From: Girardinichthys multiradiatus
Lineage: Eukaryota > Chordata > Actinopteri > Cyprinodontiformes > Goodeidae
NCBI RefSeq assembly: GCF_021462225.1
Contig: NC_061797.1
Location: forward strand, 2,721,001 to 2,785,000
DNA: 64,000 nucleotides
Direction of reading: 5' to 3'
Made by a program: the position numbers and the translations under genes. This document shows positions 32,304-43,062 of the stretch, in pieces (the stretch's first letter is position 1; each line of letters opens with the position of its first letter). The notes under the pieces were generated by a model. That model made no database searches and was not told the DNA's origin. It saw only the letters and a program-made list of their open reading frames with translations.

Positions 32304-33934
32304 CAGTACAGACCAAAGGTTTGGACACACCTTCTCATTCAAAGAGTTGTCTTTATTATTTTCATGACTATGAATATTGTAGCTTCACACTGAAGGCATC
32401 AAAATTATGAATTAACACATGGAATTATATACTGAACAAAAAAGTGTGAAACAACTGAAAATATGTCTTATATTCTAGGTTCTTCAAAGTAGCCACCTTT
32501 TGCTTTGATTACTGCTCTGCACACTCTTGGCATTCTGTTGATGAGTTTCAAGAGGCAGTCACCTGAAATGGTTTTCCAACAGTCTCGAAGGAGTTCCCAG
32601 AGATGCTTAGCACTTGTTGGCCCTTTTGCCTTCACTCTGCGGTCCAGCTCACCCCAAACCATCTCGATTGGGTTCAGGTCCGGTGACTGTGGAGGCCAGG
32701 TCATCTGGCGCAGCAACCCATCACTCTCCTTTTTGGTCAAATAGCCCTTACACAGCCTGGAGGTGTGTTTGGGGTCATTGTCCTGTTGAAAAATAAATGA
32801 TGGTCCAACTAAACGCAAACCGGATGGAATAGCATGCCGCTGCAAGATGCTGTGGTAGCCATGTTGGTTCAGTATGCCTTCAATTTTGAATAAGTCCCCA
32901 ACAGTGTCACCAGCAAAGCATCCCACACCATCACACCTCCTCCTCCATGCTTCACGGTGGGAACCAGGCATGTAGAGTCCATCCGTTCACCTCTTCTGCA
33001 CCGCACAAAGACACGGTGGTTGGAACCCAAGATCTCAAACGTGGACTCATCAGACCAAAGCACAGATTTCCACTGGTCTAATGTCCATTCCTTGTGTTAT
33101 TTAGCCCAAACAAGTCTCTTCTGCTTGTTGCCTATCCTCAGCAGTGGTTTCCTAGCATCTATTTTACCATGAAGGCCTGATTCACACAGTCTCCTCTTAA
33201 CAGTTGTTCTAGAGATGTGTCTGCTGCTAGAATTCTGTGTAGCATTGACCTGTTCTCTAATCCGAGCTGCTGTTAACCTCCGATTTCTGAGGCTAGTGAC
33301 TCGGATGAACTTATCGTCCACAGCAGAGGTGACTCTTGGTCTTCCTTTCCTTGGGCGGTCCTCATGTGAGCCAGTTTCTTTGTAGCGCTTGATGGTTTTT
33401 GCAACTGCACTTGGGGACACTTTCAAAGTTTTCCCAATTGTTCGGACTGACTGACCTTCATTTCTTAAAGTAATGATGGCCACTCGTTTTTCTTTACTTA
33501 GCTGCTTTTTTCTTGCCATAATACAAATTCTAACAGTCTATTCAGTAGGACTATCAGCTGTGTACTGTATCCATCTCCTGCACAACACAATTGATGGTCT
33601 CAACCCCATTTATAAGGCTTGAAATCCCACTTATTAAACCTGACAGGGCACACCTGTGAAGTGAAAACCATTTCAGGTGACTATCTCTTGAAGCTCATCA
33701 ACAGAATGCCAAGAGTGTGCAGAGCAGTAATCAAAGCAAAAGGTGGCTACTTTTGAAGAACCTAGAATATAAGACATATTTTCAGTTGTTTCACACTTTT
33801 TTGTTCAGTATATGATTCCACATGTGTTAATTCATAGTTTTGATGCCTTTATTGTGAAGCTACAATATTCATATAGTCCTGAAAATAAAGAAAGCTCTTT
33901 GAATGAGAAGGTGTGTCCAAACGTTTGGTCTGTA

Positions 33935-33937
<3 letters not shown>
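32304..33937 (-). mobile_element. Tc1-like transposon (family E) with about 200-bp TIRs
   Basis: The left end cagtacagaccaaaggtttg and the right end caaacgtttggtctgtactg are inverted copies; homology continues inward for about 200 bp. TA precedes the left end (32302-32303). On the right the expected TA reads tg next to a (TA)n tract. Total length is 1634 bp. Confidence 0.9.
32468..33519 (-). pseudogene. Tc1-like transposase (family E), stop plus frameshift
   Basis: From 33519: MARKKQLSKEKRVAIITLRN, helix-turn-helix SVRTIGKTLKVSPSAVAKT and basic DRPRKGRPR. Stop at 33097-33099 falls just before a segment with LWSDESTFEILG (33063 onward). A frameshift near 32910 separates this from FIFQQDNDPKHTSRL, SPDLNPIEMVWGELDRR and the C-terminal KAKGGYFEEPR. 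All three DDE boxes remain readable across frames. The 3' end falls at 32468. Confidence 0.88.

Positions 33938-33992
<55 letters not shown>
33938..33992. repeat. (TA)n microsatellite
   Basis: About 26 TA units follow family E and end in CACACGCACACAC. Confidence 0.95.
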
Positions 33993-33999
<7 letters not shown>

Positions 34000-34014
34000 C
34001 ACACACATATACAA

Positions 34015-34115
34015 ACAAGTCAATTCAATTGGCTTTATATAGCGCCAATTCACAACACAAGTCGTCTCAAGGCACTGTACAAAATCATTTCAATCGAATC
34101 ATACAGATTTCAAGT
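34015..34115 (+). repeat. SINE-like teleost repeat, younger copy
   Basis: It contains attggctttatatagcgcc, aattcacaacacaagtcg and tctcaaggcactgtacaaaa, matching the insertion at 22987-23067. It is attached to the microsatellite; target duplications were not identified. Confidence 0.65.
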
Positions 34116-34282
34116 CATATACATACATTCCAATTAATCCTAACTTATCTTTCCAGAATGTTAAGCGATTGTTTTCATTTGACAAAAAAAAAGAGAGATG
34201 GCCTTTAACATATTTTCTTTATGTCTGCTTTGAAACTTGCATCAAATTCAAAATACTTTATTCATCACAAAGGGAAATTAAA

Positions 34283-36055
34283 TAAATAGCGAATTGCATA
34301 CTGTTCACATATATGGAAGCAAATCGTTACCATATTTCAAATGAAAAAGCATTTTCAGAAATTTTTTTTCATTTTAAGAATGTGGCTGCATTGTTTTACT
34401 CATAAATGAAATTAGTAATCAATAATCCTATTTGCATTTTAATTTTCTTCTTCAAGACTGCTCATTCTTTCACTTAATTAAAATGAAAAAGACATTTGAG
34501 ATTTATTTTTCAAAATGTTCCCCAGCAAATAGATACCAAAATTCAATTTGAAATGTAAAATTTGAAAATGAAGAATGTGGCTGCATTATTTGACCCATAA
34601 ATAAAATTAGTAATCAATCATCCTATTTGCATTTGCATTTTCTTCTTCACAACTGCACATTTTATGCTATAATCAAAAAGAAAACAAAGCAGACATTGCT
34701 TTTTCGTTTTCGTGGACTGCCCGCAAAGTACTGCCCAGAACTCGAAAACGAAAAAGCATTCCGAGTGGCGGGCGCAGCAGAGTGATGTCAGCAGCCGCTC
34801 TTCCTCAGCTCCCTGCTGACCGAGCTACCCATCTTGTTCGGTAGGGGGCGCTGTGCACGTCGGCATTGCATTACATTGCAAACGTGCCGAGAAATTGGTT
34901 GAATTGCAGCAGGGCCGAGCTCAATTTGTGGCAGTGGCAGGCAGAACTGGTAGTTCCGGTGGCGGACTGTGGCATCCTTGTGGCATCCTTATGGCCTGAG
35001 ACATCCAGCGTGTTTTTAAGCATTTATTTATAATTTTCTGTGAGTGACAATTCAGAATAGCCGCTCATGCTCTATAATAAACCAGCTGTTTGTGCAATAA
35101 ATCTTCGTCATCCTTTCATCATGTCACACATACACATAGTGCTATTTATTTTCCATGTCAAGTAAATACAATCACCTTATGTTATGGGTCTAAAGCTGTT
35201 TATTAAATAATAATCAATAATGAAATCATTATGTAAAGGTAACAGGCTATAACAACAATAACATCCCGTTTGCCGATAATCAGCATTGGCATCACTTCCG
35301 GTGGCAGCTCCACAGACACTATTAACAATAATGACAACCCATTTGCCGATAATCAGCATCAGCTTCCACAAAAACAACGGCAACCGCACTGGCAAGCTTT
35401 TAAGGCCGGTCTGGCAATGTAATGCAATGCAGACGTGCACAGTGCCCCCTACCGAACAAGATGGGTCGCTCGGTCAGCAGGGAGCTGAGGAAGAGTGGCT
35501 GCTGACGTCACTCTGCTGCGCCCGCCACTCGGAATGCTTTTTCGTTTTTGAGTTCTGGGTAGTACTTTGCGGGCAGTCCACGAAAACGAAAAAGCAATGT
35601 CTGCTTTGTTTTCTTTTTGATTATAGCATAAAATGTGCAGTTGTGAAGAAGAAAATGCAAATGCAAATAGGATGATTGATTACTAATTTTATTTATGGGT
35701 CAAATAATGCAGCCACATTCTTAAAATGAAAAAGCATTTCTGGAAATGCTTTTTCATTTTCAAATTTTACATTTCAGATTGAATTTTGGTATCTATTTGC
35801 TGGGGAACATTTTGAAAAATAAATCTCAAATGTCTTTTTCTTTTTTATTTTAATTAAGTGAAAGAATGAGCAGTCTTGAAGAAGAAAATTAAAATGCAAA
35901 TAGGATGATTGATTACTAATTTCATTTATAAGTCAAACAATGCAGCCACATTCTTAAAATGAAAAAGCATTTCTGAAAATGCTTTTTCATTTGAAATATG
36001 GTAACGATTTGCTTCCATATTCATAGACTCTCGCATGTACAGTTCGCTATTAGTA
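34283..36055. mobile_element. Foldback element with about 600-bp inverted arms, no ORF
   Basis: Left arm 34283-34880 and right arm 35414-36055 are inverted copies (outer word ggaagcaaatcgttaccata, inner word gcattgcattacattgc). Each arm itself contains a duplicated segment of about 95 bp beginning gaatgtggctgcatt (34379 and 34569 on the left). The roughly 530-bp spacer holds a GC-rich core (gggccgagctcaatttgtgg at 34912) and two copies of tttgccgataatcagcat about 73 bp apart. No transposase is encoded. Confidence 0.85.
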
Positions 36056-36059
36056 AATA

Positions 36060-36964
36060 TTGTGCTAGCACTAGTACTGAACTATAGGAACCAAGACAGT
36101 AGTAATCTTTTCAAGTTGGTTGTGTAAGGCTTTTGATGGGTCAGATCCTGGATATGGTGGCAGCAGTAGCGTAGGACAGGGACAATTTTATTTTTTGTCA
36201 TGGGGCCCAAAAGTTTTGTTACTAAGGTCAAAATAAATCGCCTCTAACAAAAACACAGAAGCAAGACTGGGTTACACGAGGGCTAAAATACTTCAGATAT
36301 GTAAGTTTGGGATAAATAGTTGAATAAAGTTAAAAAAAGAAAATAAGTGACAGAAAAATCATAAAGGTACAGGTAAATTAAGGGCATGACTAGTCTGTTT
36401 ACTTCCGTGTGCGATCCTGTAACTTAAGGCCGATGTATCTCCTGTATGAATCAGAAACGGCTTCACATACCTTCACCACCCTCAGCGACTTGCAGTTCCT
36501 GCTCGCCTTCTATTTGCCTAACTCCTCGCTCGTCAGACATGACCCAAAACTTTTCTTTCGGTTCAAGATGGGTTTTCAAATTTCAGCAAACAGCACAGGA
36601 CGCAAACGAGGAGAAATGACTCAGTTCAGACTGGAAAATCACTCAACTTTTTGTTGAGTGATTTTCTTTCTTTCCTACCTTCCACGAAAGTAACGCGGAA
36701 GCACCAGGTCAGCGGAACCACACCCCCGTTTTCCTTATTTAGTTTGGCTAAGGAGACGTTTACTGCGGTCAAGTGAGCCAACAAATACGCTGTCACACCA
36801 GCCGACGTCAGCTCTCTCTTAAAGATTATCTTCGCGCATACATGTTGCATTACGGTAATAGAGCAGAAAGGACGCCTATCCAGGCAACGGTTGAGAAATT
36901 AAGAGTAAAACAGAAAAGTAACTTTAAGACCATTTATATTAATTACATTTTTACAACTTTCATA
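36060..36964. other. Gene-free stretch
   Basis: No exon or repeat could be assigned. The interval 36640-36670 contains a short palindrome (aaaatcactcaactttttgttgagtgatttt). The GC content around 36660-36860 is higher than in the surroundings. Confidence 0.35.
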
Positions 36965-37000
36965 TACAGGTGTTGGACAATGAAACTGAAACACCTCTCA

Positions 37001-37154
37001 GGAGACATCAGCAGTCTCACTGCACTCCAGAGCGTGAAATGAAACTCGCTGAACCCAAACTCCGAACAAGATGTGGACGTGTTATTAAACTAAGGCAGAT
37101 CCTTGACTTGTAAAGCAAATATACAACATAGATTAAAAAAAAAAACATATATAT
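37001..37154 (+). repeat. Captured Ty3/gypsy pol C-terminal segment inside Tc1-A copy 3
   Basis: It is almost identical to 3175-3324, where it is contiguous with gypsy integrase. The conserved frame is the pol tail ending LDL and TAA, followed by aagcaaatatacaacatag and an A-rich junction into Tc1. Confidence 0.9.
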
Positions 37155-37310
37155 GTCATTTTAGTATGGGAGGTTTCATGGCTAAATTGGACCAGCCTGG
37201 TAGCCAGTCTTCATTGATTGCACATTGCACCAGTAAGAGCAGAGTGTGAAGGTTCAATTAGCAGGGTAAGAGCACAATTTTGCTCCAAATATTGAAATGC
37301 ACACAACATT

Positions 37311-38384
37311 ATGGGTGACATACCAGAGTTCAAAAGAGGACAAATTGTTGGTGCACGTCTTGCTGGCGCATCTGTGACCAAGACAGCAAGTCTTTGTGAT
37401 GTATCAAGAGCCACGGTATCCAGGGTAATGTCAGCATACCACCAAGAAGGACGAACCACATCCAACAGAATTAACTGTGGACGCAAGAGGAAGCTGTCTG
37501 AAAGGGATGTTTGGGTGCTAACTCGGATTGTATCAAAAAAACATAAAACCACGGCTGCACAAATCACGGCAGAATTAAATATGCACCTCAACTCTCCTGT
37601 TTCCACCAGAACTGTCCATCGGGAGCTCCACAGGGTCAATATACACGGCCGGGCTGCTATAGCCAAACCTTTGGTCAATCATGCCAATGCCAAACGTCGG
37701 TTTCAATGGTGCAAGGAGCGCAAATCTTGGGCTGTGGACAATGTGAAACATGTATCGTTCTCTGATGGGTCCACCTTTACTGTTTTCCCCACATCCGGGA
37801 GAGTTACGGTGTGGAGAAGCCCCAAAGAATGCCTTCAATTTTGACTAAATGAAATGATCAGCAACAATTTATATAAGGTCAAATGACATTAACTGTCCTG
37901 AGAGTTCATCTGAAACAGAGCAGCTGATAACCACATGACCTGAGGGCACGATGGCCTTCTGACTGTTGCAGAAGGCCATCGTGCCCAGACTGTTGCATGT
38001 CCAGAGTGAAGCATGGGGGTGGATCAGTGCATCCAATGGTTCAAACATTGTATCTTGAAGGTGGTGCCGTGTATCAGGATGACAATGCACCAATACACAC
38101 AGCAAGACTGGTGAAAGATTGGTTTGATGAACATGAAAGTGAAGTTGAACATCTCCCATGGCCTGCACAGTCACCAGATCTAAATATTATTGAGCCACTT
38201 TGGGGTGTTTTGGAGGAGCGAGTCAGGAAACGTTTTCCTCCACCAGTATCACATAGTGACCTGGCCACTATCCTGCAAGAAGAATGGCTTAAAATCCCTC
38301 TGACCACTGTGCAGGACTTGTATGACATTCCCAAGACGAATTGATGCTGTATTGGCCGCAAAAGGAGGCCCTACACCACATTAA
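37311..38384 (+). pseudogene. Tc1 family A transposase, rearranged (copy 3)
   Basis: It is open from MGDIPEF through the helix-turn-helix to RSPKE at about 37830. The first DDE box reads FSDGST, with Glu next to the catalytic Asp replaced by Gly. About 165 bp of unrelated sequence containing a perfect hairpin then replaces part of the core. The protein resumes with HPMVQTLYLEGG, YQDDNAPIHTA and SPDLNIIEPLW to the C-terminus. A small deletion near 38320 shifts the frame just before the end. Confidence 0.85.
37944..37986. repeat. Perfect 18-bp hairpin within Tc1-A copy 3 filler
   Basis: The arms gggcacgatggccttctg and cagaaggccatcgtgccc flank the 7-nt loop actgttg. Confidence 0.95.
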
Positions 38385-38469
38385 AAATTATTGTGGTCTA
38401 AAACCAGGTGTTTCAGTTTCATTGTCCAACACCTGTACATGTTTTATGTAAAAATAAATCATATTTAAT

Positions 38470-39050
38470 CTTTTTACTGTAGATTTTTGGAGAAATGACA
38501 GGTCAAAGTGCCTACTAATGCTCAACCAGTAATTGCATTAGTGACCCTTTCAGGAATTTATTTCTCCTCAGTCATGAGAGTTGACAACACACTGACAACA
38601 CAACGTGAGAGATGACAACACACTGACAACACACCGTGAGAGGTGACAACACACTGACAACACACCGTGACAATGGTAATTTTACTGTAGAGTTTTGGAG
38701 AAATACACACCTCAAAATGCTCATCCAGGAATCACTTTCAGGAATTTATTTTTCCAAAATTATGAGAGTTGACAACACACTCTCTTCAGATTATATTAAA
38801 GGGTCATCTATACTATAACAAGAATTAATATTTCACAATTTTACTTTAGAGTTTTGGAGAAATACACAACTCAAAGTACCTCAAAATGCTCATCCAGTAT
38901 ATGCATTTGTGTCACTTTAAGGAATTTATTTCTCCAAAATCATGAGAGGTGACAACACACTCTCTTCATATTATATTAAATGGCCATCTATACTATAACC
39001 AGAATAAATATTTCATAATTCTACTGTAGAGTTTTGGAGAAATACACTAG
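38470..39050 (+). repeat. Short satellite array, monomer about 160-205 bp
   Basis: The phrase actgtagagttttggagaaat (or close variants) recurs at about 38476, 38682, 38842 and 39020. Each unit also holds tcaggaatttatttctcc and tgagagntgacaacacact. In the first unit an inner 31-bp repeat (gacaacacactgacaacaca plus ccgtgagaggt) is present about three times. Confidence 0.85.
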
Positions 39051-39099
39051 TACCCCAAAATGCTTCTTTTTGGAGATGTCGATGAGGTCCAACATCTGA

Positions 39100-39480
39100 C
39101 ACAGTGGTGGTCAGTAGATTACTGGTGGTCCAGGAGGACCTAACACACTCTTCTCTATGTATACTGTTGGAGGTGGTGGAGCTTGTGCACAGCATAAAGT
39201 TCAAGAGCATCCACATCTCCTCTGACCTCTCTTGGTCTGGAAATACCTCCCACCTGTTGAAGAAGGTACAACAACAGCTCTTCTTCCTCAGGAAACCAAA
39301 ACAGACTGTTCTCTCTCCTCAGCTGCTTACAAATGTCTACAGGGCCATGGTGGAAAGCACCCTGTGTCTCAGCATGACAGTGTGGTGTGGGAATTGCACA
39401 GCAGAAGAAGGAAGTATCACAGGTGGTGAGGACAGCACACAGGATTATGAGATGCCGTCTGCCTGACATGGACTCTGTTT
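39100..39480 (+). pseudogene. CR1/Rex1-like LINE C-terminal fragment
   Basis: The reading SSDLSWSGNTSHLLKKVQQQ, LFFLRKPKQTVLSPQLLTNV and YRAMVESTLCLSMTVWCGNC matches the RT thumb and post-RT region of CR1/L2-type LINEs, which typically has SxxLxWxxNT and KxxQRLYFLR. It is truncated on both sides. Confidence 0.7.
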
Positions 39481-39489
39481 ATACTAGAC

Positions 39490-40570
39490 AAATTCAAAGG
39501 CCAGGCACTTTGCAAAAGACCCCGCCCATCCAATGATATAAGTTGGTTGTCCCACTTCCATCAAGAAAACTGAACAGCTGTATTAAATCCAGACCAAACA
39601 CACTTATAACAGTTTATTTCACAAAACTGTGAAGGGACTTGCCCTTCTGGAGACAATCAATAGTCCAACCATGTACAATGTTCTTTGCCATGGCACAAGC
39701 TACACTTTATGCAAATGGTTCTTGACTTTTAAAGACCTTCTAAGGACTTTTGTGAAGTGTTCTCAATTTTCGTTTTGTTTTTTACATTGCTTTCTAAAGA
39801 CTATAAAAACACCAGAAAAGGTTCTTCTATTCTAGTGGGTTTTTAAATTGTTGCCTGTTTTCTATAACTGTGCTCTATTAGCCAAGTTTATTATGGGAAA
39901 CATGATGACAATAAACATTCATGATTCTGGATTATCAAAAATAAGCTTTTGTTCCACCTTTATGATTTTATTTTTCAAAACTCTTAAGAGGTCGGTCAAG
40001 TTTTTGTTGTGATAATTTAATTTCATATTCTTGTTATTTTTTATTTTTATGTTACTTTATTTTCTTCTTCATTTTGAGTTTTTTTCCTATAGTTAGTCTT
40101 CATAGTCTTTCTTTATTCATGTTATTTTTATCATGAATATTATTAACTTCTCCTTTAAATTTTTAAAAATTTAAAGATAAGTCTTAAAACATTATATAAC
40201 AGTAATATTGTTTAATAGTTAATTCAAATTAGGCACGTCACATTGATTGATGTTACCTATCACGACAGATAGGATTTTCTCTAAGTCGTCACCCTCTTCA
40301 ACTAGGCGAGACGCAAACGAGCAAAGTGCTTCATGGACAATGGTACCACTTTTTAACAAGTTGAAAATAAAATTACGTTTGCTCCGGTGTTCGTGGGTCT
40401 TTTTGTCTCGCATTGGAATACTTTTTACCATCGAGTTTTTCTCTGGTCACCAAAATGGCGACCAAAAAGGACAGGTGATATTAAAAATAGTCATTTTCTA
40501 CCGCTTCTTCCATAGTGGGTCGTGGGAAAGCTGGTGCCTATCTCCAGCAGTCTATGGGCAGGAGATTGGT
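39490..40570. other. AT-rich stretch with a short piece of a dispersed repeat
   Basis: No reliable gene was found. The segment 40490-40570 (accgcttcttccatagtggg, ctggtgcctatctccagcag) is the left end of a common teleost repeat. A minus-strand ORF at 40431-40219 has no recognised homology. Confidence 0.4.
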
Positions 40571-41288
40571 ATGGAGAGCCGTTTCATTCAAAATAAAATA
40601 AATAAATACTGCAATTGATCAATTATTAATAAATATTCCATAAAATAAATAAATATCCCCTTGAATAAAAAACTAAATAATTACGTTAACATAATTTTGT
40701 ATCTTATTTTATTTAATTCATTTCAAGACTTATTTATTTATTTATTTATTTATTTCATAATGCAGTTTTATTTTGTGAATCTTTTATTTTGTAAAGTTAC
40801 TTTACGTATTTAAGTGATTTTACTTTTTAACCCTGTTTTCATTTTAAGCTATTTTTATTTCATGTTCTTATATTCAAATGAGGGGGCGGAGGTTTTTCTG
40901 TGGGGCCGAGCTCAATTCGTGGCATTGGCAGGCAGAATTGGCTGGAGCTGCCACAGCATGCCGGAGCTGCTACAGCCAGTGCCACAGCATGCTGGAGGGT
41001 GCCAGGGGATTTGAGGATGCCAGAAGGAGCCAGACTAGCCGTGAAAGCCTTTACAAAATAAAAGTGTCACAAAATAAAACTGCATTATGAAATAAATAAA
41101 TAGATAAATTCTTTAAGTAAATTATATAAATCTTTAGGTAAATTAATCTTGAAATGAATTAAATAAAATAAGATAAAAAGTTATTTTAACATAATTATTT
41201 TTGTTTTATTTCATGGAATATTTATTAATAATTTATCAATAGCAGTATTTATTTATTTATTTAATTTTGAATGAAACGGCTCTCCATA
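40571..41288. mobile_element. Foldback/MITE-like element sharing a core with 34283-36055
   Basis: The arms 40571-40805 and 41045-41288 are inverted (outer word atggagagccgtttcattc; inner word ttacaaaataaaag) and rich in taaataaat units. The spacer is GC-rich and contains gggccgagctcaattcgtgg at 40903. This matches 34912-34950 at 36 of 39 positions. There is no ORF of note. Confidence 0.8.
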
Positions 41289-41632
41289 TAGGCACCAGAT
41301 TCAAGCAAATTTAATTGTTGTATACATTGATTCAACATTGAATGTGCTTTTGAGCTTCGGTAAGACTGTGGTCTGTATGTTGCTGAGCATCTTTTGGATT
41401 ATCACAGTGTAGGTCCTAATAAAATAATCTATAAATCAGCTAGCACCTAGCGTGGCTGTGCACTTGAGATGCAGAGCCGGTTTTGTGCTGGGCTGCAAGC
41501 TGGGGTTGTGCGAGGGAATTCAGTAATAACATGTTATAGGGATACTTTTTGAAATGTATTAAAGTATTTATAAGATTTCACTGAGAAGTGCATCAAAAGA
41601 TGTAGGCACAATAAATTACATTAATAACAGAC

Positions 41633-41920
41633 TGTTAAACTTTACTATTGTAAACGCTCTTACTCAACATGTTTCAATACTGCCACTTGTTGTTGTTGTT
41701 ATGTATGTTACTCCTGGTGTGCGCATGGGCGACATCATTATGTCATGATTTTACGTTTTACTTTTACTGAAGAGGATGGCGCTGTAAGCAAAAGGGCTTA
41801 CATGTAACTTTGTTAAAGTTCTTCAATAAATATGCCTGATAGAGGCTGAAGAAACTCACAGACTCACTTATTTTCATCTCTCTGCAACGTAAATACCTCT
41901 GCGCACCACTCATCACAACA
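41633..41920 (+). repeat. 5' LTR of the copia element (288 bp)
   Basis: TG...CA ends. AATAAA at about 41825. It is near-identical to the 3' LTR except for scattered substitutions and about 34 bp (containing atgtatgttactcctggtg) absent from the 3' LTR. Confidence 0.95.
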
Positions 41921-41939
41921 GGTTATGGACCCAGGAAGC
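41921..41939 (+). promoter_or_regulatory. Primer-binding site matching the initiator tRNA-Met anticodon arm
   Basis: The sequence ggttatggacccagg directly abuts the 5' LTR. Its complement corresponds, with one mismatch over the first 14 bases, to the CTGGGCCCATAACC anticodon-arm sequence of vertebrate initiator tRNA-Met, the internal half-tRNA primer known for Drosophila copia. Confidence 0.75.
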
Positions 41940-42102
41940 AGAGCAACTATCGCAACCAGAGAATTGTATTTTGAGGAAGAAAGCCGCACGGATTGAGCGG
42001 GACTTCTACAAGCTATGCTAAATTCATTAGCATTGAAATAAGTGAGTGCTTATACTGAGTTGAGTATTACGCGGGAACTACTGAGACGATAAGGTTCGCA
42101 AG

Positions 42103-42996
42103 ATGGCAAGCAGAGCTGCTGGTTTAATGGCGTCACCTCAACTTTTCTTCGATGGGTCGGAAGATAAGTATGACTTGTGGGAAACAAGATTTCTTGGCCA
42201 TTTGCACATCCTAAAGCTAAAAGAGACTATCTTGAAAGAGCCTTCGAGTGATGAACAGCGAGCACAAGATAATCAGAAAAACGCAGACTGCTATGCTGAG
42301 CTAATAAGGCTAATAGATGATAAAAGCCTGTCTCTGATAAGACACGATGCCGCAGACAATGGCAGAAAAGCTCTGAAGATACTAAAAGAACACTATTCAG
42401 GCAAAAGCAAGCCAAGAATAATAAACTTGTACACATCTTTGACAAACCTAAGAATGTCCGACAATGAGACTGTTACTGACTACCTGATAAGGGCAGAGAA
42501 TATCATTACGGCATTAAAAGATTATTCTAACCTGAAGTGTTACAAATGTGGGTTAAAAGGACACAAGGCAAGAATGTGTTCCAGGAAAGTATGGTGCAGT
42601 TACTGCAGACAAAATACACACCATGAATCTGTGTGCAAGAAAAAGGAGGGATTGGAAAGCACTAGAAAAGTCTCTGAACAACAAGAGGAAGAAGAAGACA
42701 GACTCTTCAAGGTCAAGCATGCAAAAGAACACAGGCCAGCGGACAATGTAAAGAAGAAAGGCATTATGGTAGATGCAGGAGCAGCATCTCACATCATCAA
42801 CGACATCACAAAGTTTATAAGTTTTGACAGCGCATTCCACCCGGAGAGCCACTCTGTTGAGCTAGCAGATGGAACCAGGTGCACTGGGATGGCACAACAA
42901 AGAGGGACTGCGGTGATCCACCTTCTAGACAACGAGGGACGACAGCAAAGAGCACAGCTGCGAGAAGCACTCTACATGCCATCGTATCCACAATAA
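42103..42996 (+). pseudogene. Copia gag and protease (one in-frame stop)
   Basis: The start is ATG 42103 (MASRAAGLMASPQLFFDGSE), the first ATG after the leader. The gag domain runs to about residue 140 (YDLWETRFLGHLHILKLKE, MSDNETVTDYLIRAENI). Two zinc-knuckle-like motifs follow (CYKCGLKGHKARMC and CSYCRQNTHHESVC). The protease motif is IMVDAGAASHI; relatives have D-S/T-G, so D-A-G is a likely inactivating or unusual variant. TAA at 42994-42996 interrupts LYMPSYPQ; the same frame continues into the integrase part at 43063 without other breaks. Confidence 0.85.
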
Positions 42997-43062
42997 ATTT
43001 TCTCAGCCGCAAGGGCAGCAAATGGAGGAGCAACTATCACCTTCCAGCAGGGGAACTGTCAT

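Larger units (their letters stand above)
36967..38435 (+). mobile_element. Tc1/mariner transposon, family A, copy 3, carrying a gypsy fragment
   Basis: TA at 36965-36966 and 38436-38437 flank ends caggtgttggacaatgaaac and attgtccaacacctg. After the 5' TIR (to about 36996) comes a 154-bp piece of gypsy pol tail (37001-37154), then the normal family A interior. A second rearrangement replaces part of the transposase gene at about 37830-37990. The termini and target duplication show that it arrived here as a transposon. Confidence 0.9.

Noticed and set aside
33812..34208. Several ORFs over (TA)n next to family E
   Set aside because: Microsatellite translation with no biological support.
40219..40431. 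Minus-strand 70-codon ORF (FIFNLLKSGTIVHEALCSFA)
   Set aside because: It looks helical and was considered as a bax first exon, but it has a stop instead of a donor at the required phase and no BAX N-terminal similarity.
40441..40475. Plus-strand ATGGCGACCAAAAAGGACAG followed by gtgata, possible first exon
   Set aside because: Kozak-like start and donor are present, but no continuation exon was found on the plus strand and the site lies next to a dispersed repeat.
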